Shown: positions 48,711-59,030 of the stretch, one piece after another
Layout of the letters: each line of letters starts with the position of its first letter
How positions within the stretch are numbered: position 1 is the stretch's first letter
From: Chloroflexota bacterium
GTDB taxonomy: Bacteria; Chloroflexota; UBA11872
Assembly: GCA_022821645.1 (NCBI GenBank)
Contig: JAJEDE010000019.1
Coordinates: 41,862-105,861, forward strand
DNA length: 64,000 bases
Direction of reading: 5' to 3'
Notes under the pieces: generated by a model
Told to the model about the DNA's origin: nothing
The model's input: the letters and a program-made list of their open reading frames with translations, nothing else
Database searches by the model: none
Position numbers and translations under genes: made by a program

Positions 48711-50400
48711 GCGGACTGTTCGGCGTGGCGTACTGGCGGCGGTAATCGCGTTCGGAGCCTTCGCTGCTCTGGTGTCTGTATCTCTGGCGCAGTGGCCGAC
48801 TGCTTGCGTGGACTTGAACGACGTAGTTGAGCTTCAGCTTGGAAACAATCAGAACGCTGGCATCTACCAGCGCGTATATCTAGGCGCTGACGCCGAACGC
48901 GCTTGCCAGGTCGATCATCGAGACGACGTCCGAGCAACCTTCGCGTGGGCCTTCGACGGCACAGCTCCCGCTACTGACTTGCAATCCACGGTCTGGCCGA
49001 CCAGTTGCGTCGGTCTCAACGACTTCGTCGAAGCGCATCTTGGCAATACTGGAAACGTTGGCATTTATCAGCGTGCGTTCGGCGATGGCCCCGCTGCAGA
49101 GTCCGCCTGCCGTTCCGACCATCATGCCGACGTCCGGTCTGTGTTTGCCTGGGCATACGGTCCACCCGCCGCCCAACCCCCGCGGCTTACGTTGCCCGGT
49201 CGCTCGCCCATGGCCCTCGAAGACATGGCCGACATCATGTTGGCATCTCCATGGGCAGATGCAATGGTCTACTTGGAAGTTCCAGAGGGCGGTGATTGGA
49301 TCGGTTGCGGTAGCGGTTTCATTGTCACATCAAGCGGCTATGTAGTGACAAATCACCATATCATTAGTGAGGGTCCGGGTTGGGCTGACGTGCGAAATAC
49401 CAGTGGATTTCTCGGTCGAGCATCTGTCGTTGCTTCAGATCCTGAGATGGACATTGCGCTGCTTAAGTTACCGGACGAAGGTGATCCGTATTGGTTCTTA
49501 GGCTTCGGTTCTTCGGCTGCGCTGCAGAGTGGTGACGGGGTGATAATTCTAGGTTACCCTGGCTGTGGCTCATCGGGTACCCGACTCACGGCGGCTTGGG
49601 GCGGAGTGACAGTGGTAAGCGTCTGGGACACGAGCCGCGACACCGGCTGCGGCAGGCAATCGTTCCGGACAAATGCACCGGTGGAGAAGGGTAGTAGCGG
49701 CTCACCAGTCTTGAATCAGCGAGGTCGCGTTGTCGGCGTACACTGGGGATCAGGCGATGACTATGGCCCCCATGTACTGGGTGACCACGCGCGTCAAGTT
49801 ATTGCATCTTGGATTGCGGGAGCGCTGCCATCGATGCCAGGTCCTCCAAGATCGACGCAGACGCCCCCACAGGCCTCTTCACCAGTACCTGTTCCGCAAC
49901 CCACGCCTGCTCCCTACAATCCCTCGGCCAGCCAATCCGTCGTCAGTGCGTTGGGTCGTGCTAGCGACGCTATTCAGAATCACTTTGAGGCCACCGAAGA
50001 CTTCAACTATGAGCTTGACCGGGCGGTCAGTGCGTTGGATTGGGGCAATGAATTCACCGCTGCGTCCGCGCTTCGCTCGGCGGCGGGCTATCTTGAGACG
50101 GCGGCGCGTGAGTCGAGTACCGCTGCTAGTGAACTTGATACCGTCGTCTTTCTTCTTCGCGCTCACTCACTCCCGAATCACGATTGGGCCTTTTACCTCG
50201 AATCTGCCTCAAGCGACCTGCGCAGGGCCGCCAGGCACCTGCGCGACGCTGCTTTCAGCTACAGGCAGGCATCATGGAATCTGGCAAATTCTCAGGCCAT
50301 CAATGACATTAATGACGCAAACTGGGCGCTGGAGTCATACGAAAGCAATATATCCTCAGCCACTTCAAACCTAGAACTCTGGTCCATTTGGACATCCTAA
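48706..50400 (+). CDS. Secreted trypsin-like serine protease with tandem WPT/LND domains and C-terminal helical domain
   Basis: 564 aa; signal-like segment; two WPT domains; S1-like triad context VVTNHHII (His), DIALLKL (Asp), KGSSGSPVLN (Ser); helical Ala-rich C-terminus. Confidence 0.82.
   Translation: MGRTVRRGVLAAVIAFGAFAALVSVSLAQWPTACVDLNDVVELQLGNNQNAGIYQRVYLGADAERACQVDHRDDVRATFAWAFDGTAPATDLQSTVWPTSCVGLNDFVEAHLGNTGNVGIYQRAFGDGPAAESACRSDHHADVRSVFAWAYGPPAAQPPRLTLPGRSPMALEDMADIMLASPWADAMVYLEVPEGGDWIGCGSGFIVTSSGYVVTNHHIISEGPGWADVRNTSGFLGRASVVASDPEMDIALLKLPDEGDPYWFLGFGSSAALQSGDGVIILGYPGCGSSGTRLTAAWGGVTVVSVWDTSRDTGCGRQSFRTNAPVEKGSSGSPVLNQRGRVVGVHWGSGDDYGPHVLGDHARQVIASWIAGALPSMPGPPRSTQTPPQASSPVPVPQPTPAPYNPSASQSVVSALGRASDAIQNHFEATEDFNYELDRAVSALDWGNEFTAASALRSAAGYLETAARESSTAASELDTVVFLLRAHSLPNHDWAFYLESASSDLRRAARHLRDAAFSYRQASWNLANSQAINDINDANWALESYESNISSATSNLELWSIWTS
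48793..48954 (+). repeat. WPT/LND domain copy 1 in the protease
   Basis: WPTACVDLNDVVELQLGNNQNAGIYQRVYLGADAERACQVDHRDDVRATFAWAF. Confidence 0.82.
48994..49158 (+). repeat. WPT/LND domain copy 2 in the protease
   Basis: WPTSCVGLNDFVEAHLGNTGNVGIYQRAFGDGPAAESACRSDHHADVRSVFAWAY. Confidence 0.82.
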
Positions 50401-51176
50401 TGTCCGATCCTGACTTCGCACACAACCCACCGATGAATCCCGAACTCAAGCGGGATCGTTCCGTGCTTCTCTACATTCGCGACATTCTTACCGGAAGCGC
50501 ACCGCTGAACTGGAGCGAGAGGCTCGCGATGCCCGAATGGCAGGGAATCACACTCAAGGGATCACCACCTCGGGTCACCGAGTTAGACCTCAGATGCAGC
50601 CGCTTGACCGGACGTATTCCATCAGAAATCGGTTCCCTTGCTAGCCTTAGCAATCTGAATCTTGAAGGCAATCGCTTGACCGGAGGCATCCCGCCAGAGT
50701 TGGGCAACCTTCGCAACTTGAGACGACTTAACCTCGGCGGTAACCAGCTGACAGGATCTGTTCCTACGGAGCTAAGCGGGCTTCGTAGACTGATGTTGCT
50801 CAACCTCTCGGGCAACTCGCTAACAGGAAGTCTTCCACCTAGATTAGTAAAACAGCTGAGAGAGAGCGAATATTTCCGAGAACGTGGACGGCAATTGCGA
50901 AGAGAAAGTGCGCTTCTGGAAGCTCTTGCTTCCGGGCGTGCGGACATTGTTTATGATGGCTACGGCAACCTCGTATATGATGAAGATGGTTACATTTTGT
51001 ACGACTATGTTCCTGGCTCTGATGAAGATCATAATGACATAGAGAATCTTGACGACGAAGAGTATTTGATAGAGCAGGAAGACGAGGGGATTAGAGAGCA
51101 GGAAAGAGAGTTGGCAGATTGGTCAGGTTGGCCTTGGACTGACGAAGACAATTACAACAGAGAGGCCCCTGGATAG
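50400..51176 (+). CDS. Short LRR protein with acidic Tyr/Asp/Glu-rich C-terminal tail
   Basis: ATG at 50400 overlaps the protease stop (TAATG). LNWSERLAMPEWQGITL cap, four LRRs, then VYDGYGNLVYDEDGYILYDYVPGSDEDHNDIENLDDEEYLIEQEDEG. Confidence 0.8.
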   Translation: MSDPDFAHNPPMNPELKRDRSVLLYIRDILTGSAPLNWSERLAMPEWQGITLKGSPPRVTELDLRCSRLTGRIPSEIGSLASLSNLNLEGNRLTGGIPPELGNLRNLRRLNLGGNQLTGSVPTELSGLRRLMLLNLSGNSLTGSLPPRLVKQLRESEYFRERGRQLRRESALLEALASGRADIVYDGYGNLVYDEDGYILYDYVPGSDEDHNDIENLDDEEYLIEQEDEGIREQERELADWSGWPWTDEDNYNREAPG

Positions 51177-51333
51177 ATTCTCCGAACTCAGAACACATTG
51201 GAGAATGACCAGTGGTTATAGAATCATATGTCGTCTGTCAATTAGTGGTCTGCGGTGACACTTAGAACGTGTATGCCCTGAATGTATTCTGATTGGACCG
51301 AAAGTCGTGTGTGCATACGAATGCACAGAATGG

Positions 51334-52527
51334 CTATGTGCTAAGCCACGATGATTCCGGCATGATGCGCCTCATGAATTCATCGAACATCGGCACGGTG
51401 AAGGCGGTATCGCCGTAGCTCGGACTCCACACCATGCCCTTATTGATGAGTTGGCTCCGAGTGGGGCCTAGAGAGTTTGTGCGCCGCCCTAGAACATTGG
51501 CGACGCTTCCGGAGCGGTGCGGTCCCGGCCCGAGCTCCGCCATCGCGCGCAGATAGCGCTTCTCCAACGGCGTCAATCGATCGAACCTGACCAGGAAGAA
51601 GCTCTGATCTAGACCGGCAACGGCAAGTATCGAGGCGGCTTCGACGTCGGCTGCTGTTATCGGAGAGTCTTCGGCAACGTCCCACGTCTGCTTGCCCCAC
51701 TCTTGGAGAAAGTAGGGATAGCACTGCGTCTTGTCGATGATGAGGTCGAGGGCCTCCGGCTCGATTCGCACGCCTTCCGCCATCACCGGCTTGGCTATGG
51801 CCAGCTTGGCGTCGTCGGGCGACAGAGCGCCGATCTCCGGGAACTCGAACAGCCGTTCGGCGTATGACTTGGCCCGTCCCATCCATCCCCGCACCTGGGG
51901 CAATCCAGCCCCGATCATGGTCACCGGAAGCTGGCGCTGCGCCGCTCGATGCAGCGCCGTGATCAGTGCGGCCAGTTGCTCTTCTTCCACGTACTGGAGT
52001 TCGTCGATGATCAGTACTACGCAGCTCTCGTCTGCTCTCGCCGCCTCGCCGACGGTCTGCAGAAGGTCCTGAAGGTCGGTTTCCAGGTCCCCGTTGTCGG
52101 CCAGCCCGGGCTCTGGTTCCAGGTCCAGACCGACCTCGATGTCCTGATACTTCAGCTTGAGTGCCGTGGCGAACCCGGCAAGCGCCCGCAACCCGCGCTG
52201 CGCAAGGTTCCGAGCGGCCGCCTGGCGGGAGAGCCGTAGAAGGGCCTGTCGCAACTGTGGTGCCAGGATGGACGGAAGCGACCGTGTCTCAGGCGCTTCC
52301 ACCGACAGCGCGTACATGCCTTGGGCCTCGGCGTCTTCCCTGATTCGGTCCAGCAGCACGGTCTTGCCAACGCCCCGCAGGCCAACCATCAGCGTGCTCT
52401 GGCTCGGACGTCCTATCCGAATCCGGGCCAACGCAATCCGCGCGGCCTCGCGGACTTCGTTCCGCCCCGCCAACTCCGGCGGCCGCGTGCCCGCTCCCGG
52501 CGCAAATGGGTTCTGAATCGGGTCCAT
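51334..52527 (-). CDS. AAA-family ATPase (archaeal-ATPase/ORC-like) with likely C-terminal winged helix
   Basis: 397 aa; LMVGLRGVGKTVLLDRI (Walker A), VVLIIDELQY (Walker B), helical C-terminus. Confidence 0.82.
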   Translation of the reverse strand: MDPIQNPFAPGAGTRPPELAGRNEVREAARIALARIRIGRPSQSTLMVGLRGVGKTVLLDRIREDAEAQGMYALSVEAPETRSLPSILAPQLRQALLRLSRQAAARNLAQRGLRALAGFATALKLKYQDIEVGLDLEPEPGLADNGDLETDLQDLLQTVGEAARADESCVVLIIDELQYVEEEQLAALITALHRAAQRQLPVTMIGAGLPQVRGWMGRAKSYAERLFEFPEIGALSPDDAKLAIAKPVMAEGVRIEPEALDLIIDKTQCYPYFLQEWGKQTWDVAEDSPITAADVEAASILAVAGLDQSFFLVRFDRLTPLEKRYLRAMAELGPGPHRSGSVANVLGRRTNSLGPTRSQLINKGMVWSPSYGDTAFTVPMFDEFMRRIMPESSWLST

Positions 52528-52536
52528 GCAGGAGTC

Positions 52537-52591
52537 TATAGCAAAGTTAGCCGTTTTATGGAAAAACCATAAACTGCCTAAACTCGCTATA
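52537..52591. promoter_or_regulatory. Extended AT-rich dyad upstream of the ATPase gene (candidate operator)
   Basis: TATAGC...TTTATGG-AAAAA-CCATAAA...GCTATA; inner and outer arms are symmetric about the same centre (52564). Confidence 0.6.
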
Positions 52592-52659
52592 AACCAGCCG
52601 TTCCCGTCAGATCCTGACCAGGTAGGGCTGCCGCGAAGGCCGCATGCGCCGCCCGCAAA

Positions 52660-53688
52660 TCAGGGAGTCAGCACAACCTTCCCAATCGGCCGCCGCGCCT
52701 CAATCGCCCCATGCGCCTCCGCCGCCTCCCCAAACGGATACCTCCCACCCACCACCGGCCGCAGTCGTCCCGCCTCGGCCAGATCGATTAGTTCCCGCAT
52801 GATCTCCGGCGCATGCGCATCCGCGTTGCTCCGCCCGCCCCACCCGATCAGCCGCAGGTTCTTCACCCAGAACGACCAGAACTCCACCGTGCCCGTCCCC
52901 GTAAACGAGTTCGACCCCAGGCTCACCAACCGCCCGCCCTCCGCCATCGCCCGCGGGCTCTGCTCAAACACATCGCCGCCGACCGGATCCCAGACCACGT
53001 TCACGCCTTCGCCGTCGGTCAGTCGCAGCGTCTCCTCGATCACGTCGGCCTCAAGTGAGTTGATCGTGTGATCGGCGCCGAGTGACCGCACCACGTCCAG
53101 CTTCTCGTCGCTGCTCGCCACCCCGATAACCGTCGCCCCAAAGTGCTTCGCCAGTTGCACCGCCAGCACCCCGGTCCCGCCCGCCGCCGAGTGAATTAGC
53201 ACGGACTCGCCGGCAGTCAATCCGGCCGCCACCCGCAGCGTGTGGAATGCCACCGGCGCATAGTCAAACGCCGCCGCCTCCACCGGGCCAAAGTTCGAGG
53301 GAATCGCCGTAGGTCCAGGCGCGTCCCGGGTCCCCAGCGAAAGACCGCTGGCCGAAACCACCCCGTACTCCACGTACGAACCAGGCCGCAACCCTCCCGT
53401 CAGGTGCCGCTCGCCCACCGACACGTTGCTCACGCCCGCGCCGATCTCCACGACCTCCACGCAGGCGGTGCCACCCGGAATCCGCGGCAGCGGCGCCAGC
53501 CCATACGCCGGCTCCTTCGGCGATCCGATCCGCCCGGAACCCCCATGCCGGATGTGCAATTGAATGAAATCCACCGCCACCGCCAGCACCCGCACCAGCA
53601 CCTCGCCCTCGCCAGGTTCCGGCATTGGCACGTCCGCCAGGTGCAAGACCTCCGGACCCCCAACCTCGTCATACACGACGGCTTTCAT
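52660..53688 (-). CDS. Zinc-type alcohol dehydrogenase-like / quinone oxidoreductase
   Basis: 342 aa; MKAVVYDEVGGPEVLHLADVPMPEPGEGEVLVRV, GESVLIHSAAGGTGVLAVQLAKHFGATVIGVASS. Confidence 0.92.
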   Translation of the reverse strand: MKAVVYDEVGGPEVLHLADVPMPEPGEGEVLVRVLAVAVDFIQLHIRHGGSGRIGSPKEPAYGLAPLPRIPGGTACVEVVEIGAGVSNVSVGERHLTGGLRPGSYVEYGVVSASGLSLGTRDAPGPTAIPSNFGPVEAAAFDYAPVAFHTLRVAAGLTAGESVLIHSAAGGTGVLAVQLAKHFGATVIGVASSDEKLDVVRSLGADHTINSLEADVIEETLRLTDGEGVNVVWDPVGGDVFEQSPRAMAEGGRLVSLGSNSFTGTGTVEFWSFWVKNLRLIGWGGRSNADAHAPEIMRELIDLAEAGRLRPVVGGRYPFGEAAEAHGAIEARRPIGKVVLTP

Positions 53689-53700
53689 GGGACGCTCCCG

Positions 53701-54036
53701 CTATTCCTTCAACACCAGGTAAATCATCAACCTCACCCTGGCGCCCTCTCCATCCAGCCCGCAATCCAACCGCAACCACCCGCCAAAGTCCCGCACCGCC
53801 AGCGAATACATCCCCGGTTCCGACATCGGCTCGAACGCTGTCCCCTCGTCACACCAGAACAACCCATCCGGCGAAACCTGAACCCTGGCGCTCAGCCCGG
53901 CCCCATCGCCCTCCAGCTCCGCCACGTGAATGAACCACCGCGCCTCGCTGGCCCACGCGCACTCGTACGGCTCCGTCGCAAAGTCCTCCCGAAACGTCGC
54001 GTTCTTCTCGATAACCGCCGTAAATGAATGCCGCAT
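53701..54036 (-). CDS. Hypothetical protein
   Basis: 111 aa, immediately downstream of 54043..54951. Confidence 0.5.
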   Translation of the reverse strand: MRHSFTAVIEKNATFREDFATEPYECAWASEARWFIHVAELEGDGAGLSARVQVSPDGLFWCDEGTAFEPMSEPGMYSLAVRDFGGWLRLDCGLDGEGARVRLMIYLVLKE

Positions 54037-54042
54037 CCCCGC

Positions 54043-54951
54043 CTACCAGTCCGCCGAGATCACGACGGAGTCCAGGTACAGGAAATTCCGCACGTTGCTC
54101 GTCGTACGCACGTCCATGCACAGGTTCAACAGCCGGCTAATGCCCCAATACCCCTCGTCGAACCGCAGCACCGGGATGTCCCGCAGGTCCATCGTCAGAT
54201 CATTCACCTGCAACTCGGTATTCCGCCGCGTCGACAAGTCGAACAGCCACCGCAGGTAGTGCCAGTTCACCTTTGTTGGCACCTCGTTGAAGCACAGCTG
54301 CTGGTCGCCCCCGGGTACCGGCGCCCACATGTCCGGCTTCGCCACGTGCACGTCGTTCTGATTCGAGTCGAACCCCTCCCGCAGCATCCGCGTCGTCGGG
54401 TGCAGGCCCGTCTTATACAGCCACCGCTGCGTGAACTCGCCCTCTTCGTTCGTGTTCTCGTACCGCAGCGCCGCGTGGTAGCGGTCCCGCGGCTCGGTCC
54501 CTTCGCAGATGTCGTTCCACAGCGTGAACGACCCGAAGTGCGCCTCGGACGGGTGATAGTTGCCGTCCCACGCCCGCGCCCCCGCATCGTCGCCGGCAAA
54601 CGTCTGCTCCGCCTTATACGTGAACCACGCCTCGAACTGCACCAACCCGTCGGCCGCCGAGGTCAGCCGCTTGATCGCCACCGCCTGGTGAAACTTCCGC
54701 GGCCGCGTCGCCAGCTTCATCGAATACGTCCCGTCAACGGCCCCGTGCGTTCCCATGTCGAAAAACGTACAGGTGCTCAACTGCGCCGGCCGCATGTCCC
54801 TGAACACCGGCTGTAGCTCGTTCAGGTCCCCGTTGTGATTCCCAACCAGCTCGCACCAGCCGTGCAACCCGTCGTCAAAGTCGTCAAACGCCAGGATTCG
54901 CGGCAGCGGATTGAAGCGGCTCAGCCGGATGTCGGCATTGGCAAGTGCCAC
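54043..54951 (-). CDS. Hypothetical conserved-type protein (jelly-roll-like)
   Basis: Likely GTG start VALANADIRLSRFNPLPRILAFDDFDDGLHGWCELVGNHNGDL; track ORF extends too far upstream. Confidence 0.6.
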   Translation of the reverse strand: MALANADIRLSRFNPLPRILAFDDFDDGLHGWCELVGNHNGDLNELQPVFRDMRPAQLSTCTFFDMGTHGAVDGTYSMKLATRPRKFHQAVAIKRLTSAADGLVQFEAWFTYKAEQTFAGDDAGARAWDGNYHPSEAHFGSFTLWNDICEGTEPRDRYHAALRYENTNEEGEFTQRWLYKTGLHPTTRMLREGFDSNQNDVHVAKPDMWAPVPGGDQQLCFNEVPTKVNWHYLRWLFDLSTRRNTELQVNDLTMDLRDIPVLRFDEGYWGISRLLNLCMDVRTTSNVRNFLYLDSVVISADW

Positions 54952-55157
54952 GCGCAGCCCTCGGTGAGGCGAACCCGCGCAGTATCGCAACTCGCCACGC
55001 CCGCCGCCTCCAGCCCTTCTTTCATTCACGCATCCCACGCCTGCATTAACGCGCGTTGAACGCCGCCCCCGCCCCCGCCCTAGCCCGCCTCGCTCCTCCG
55101 TATAGTTGACAGCCGGAAGCAGCCCGCCCGAGCGTCGGGTGCGCACGGAGAAACACA

Positions 55158-55858
<701 letters not shown>

Positions 55859-55859
<1 letters not shown>

Positions 55860-57274
55860 TGCGTCCCGCCGGCGGCCTGCGCGCCCGCGCCGTCCTTGGA
55901 GCGGTGGCCGGCGTGCTCGCCACCGTATTGATCGTCGGGGTCGTACTGGCCATCCAGGCATCGCCCGACGGGACCCCGGGCCTGGCGGGAGCCCTCATCC
56001 TCGCCGCCCTGCTCGGCGGAACCCTCGCGGCGGCCCTCACCGCCTGCATCATGAACCGCGAAGTCCGCGCCCTCCGCCAGGTCCGCCGCTCCACCGAGAG
56101 CCTCCTATCCCCTGAAGGCCCTGAACCCTTCCCCCGCAGCGGCGGCCCCGAAATCAACGATCTGTCCCGCGCCATCTCCGACACCACCGACGCCCTCCAG
56201 GCCGAATCCCGCGCCCTCGAACACGACCACGCCCGCCTCGAAACCGTCCTGGCGTCCATGACCGACGGCGTCGTCATCGTCGAGACCGACACCACCGTCA
56301 GCCTCGTCAATCAGGCCGCCGCCGACTTGTTGGATGTTCGCGCCCGAATGGAAGGCCACGCCTCCCTCGCCGACGCCCTGCGCGACAACGACCTCGTCGA
56401 ATTCATCCGCGCCCCCGCCTCCAGCGATCAGCCCACCGCCCGCCTGCTGACCGTCGGCGCCACCGAACGCGAAGTCCACGCCATCGCCGTCCCGCTCGGC
56501 GTCCCCGGCCTGCGGCAGCGCCTGGTGCTCCTCCGTGACCTGACCGACCTCCGCCAGACCGAAACCGTCCGCCGCGACTTCGTCGCCAACGTCTCCCACG
56601 AACTGCGCACCCCCCTCACCGCCCTTCGTGCGCTAGTCGAGACCCTGCAGGACGGCGCCGCCGACGACCCCGCCGGCCGCGCCGAATTCCTCCACGGCAT
56701 CGAAGTCGAAGTCGAGCGCATGAGCCAGATGATCGCCGAGTTGCTGGACCTGGCCCGCATCGAATCCGGCATGGCCGATCTCGACCTGGCCACGGTGGAC
56801 CTCAATCAGGTCGTCGCCCCCGCCGCCGACCGCCTCCGTGCCCAGGCCGACCGGCACGAAGTCACGCTGGAGTTAGACACCGAAACCGAGCCGCTCCCCG
56901 TCCACGCCGACCCCGACCGCACCGCCCGCGTCGTCATGAGCCTCGTCCACAACGCCATCAAGTTCACCCCGCCCTCTGGCTCAATCCGTGTCTCCACGCA
57001 CCGGACGGACGACGAGGCCATCATCAGCGTCTCCGACAGCGGCGCCGGTCTCGCCCTGGATGAACTCGACCGCGTCTTCGAACGCTTCTACAAGGCCGAC
57101 CCCTCACGCAGCGGCGCCGGCGCCGGCCTCGGCCTCTCCATCGCCCGCCACACCGTCCGCCAGCACGGCGGACGCATCTGGGCCGAGTCCCTTGGCCTGG
57201 GTCGTGGGTCAACGTTCAGCGTCGCCCTGCCGCTCAATGAACCCGCTCCCCAGCCGGCCGAAGCGAAAGCTTAA
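55859..57274 (+). CDS. phoR: PhoR-type sensor histidine kinase
   Basis: TGATG overlap with phoB stop; TM segments, PAS-like domain, FVANVSHELRTPLTALRALVETL H-box, VHNAIKFTPPSG N-box, GAGLGLSIARHTVRQHGG. Confidence 0.88.
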
Positions 57275-57619
57275 GCACACGTTCAACCAGCGTTCGCCCC
57301 GGCTAACCGTCCGCTCAGACGGCCCCCGTACAGTTCCTTACGTCAGCCGGAGCCGCAGGAATCGCCCAGACGTGAAGCAGCCAGCCAGCGCCCAGCGCCT
57401 CGCTCGTGCCGCTTGCGTCAACCGTCATCCCGGTCGCTCCTGCCGGCGCCCCAACCTCGACAACCAGACGGGTTGTGGGCTCATCGGGGAATAGCGCCAC
57501 CCCGATCCACACCCCTCCCCACCCCTCTTTGGCCGTCGCGTGCCCCGCACGCGGCGGCCATTCTCTTTGAGACGAATCCAATCGGCCGCCGCCCGCCGCC
57601 GATCGCATTCACAGACCGC

Positions 57620-57695
57620 TAAGTCAACGCTAACCGCCCGTTAACTCTCCTGCGCCGCCCGTTGACGCTCACCCCCTAACGTTTCCTCGGTCGAA
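57620..57695 (+). promoter_or_regulatory. Candidate pstS promoter region with GTTAAC/GTTGAC-like repeats
   Basis: aagtcaacgctaaccgcccgttaactctcctgcgccgcccgttgacgctcacc, upstream of pstS. Confidence 0.3.
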
Positions 57696-57735
57696 TCTGA
57701 CCGCATGATCCTTTTTTGGAGAGGCAGGCCATTTC

Positions 57736-58890
<1,155 letters not shown>

Positions 58891-58962
58891 TATCCCGAAC
58901 GAACGCCGCGCGCGTAGGTCGCGAATCGGTGCCACGCCGATTCAGGACACACGCCGCACATC

Positions 58963-58998
58963 CCAGTGGTGGTCGGCTGCAAAGCCGACCACCGCTGG
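58963..58998 (+). other. Strong RNA hairpin with GCAA loop between pstS and pstC
   Basis: ccagtggtggtcggct-gcaa-agccgaccaccgctgg: 16-bp stem with one G-U. Confidence 0.7.
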
Positions 58999-59030
58999 CC
59001 TGACTCAGCGGCATTCGTCAGGGAGGCGCT

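Noticed and set aside
51334-52527. Calling the AAA ATPase a confirmed defence gene
   Set aside because: ORC/archaeal-ATPase-like proteins are widespread with unclear roles; no nuclease or other effector domain is visible.
44341-52836. Transposon or integrative element explaining the cassette duplication
   Set aside because: No transposase, integrase, terminal inverted repeats or tRNA target seen; gene-end duplications with short junction homology fit better.
57315-57608. 97-aa minus ORF between phoR and pstS
   Set aside because: Could be a gene remnant (RLVVEVGAPAGATGMTV...), but no recognisable domain or start signal; insufficient support.
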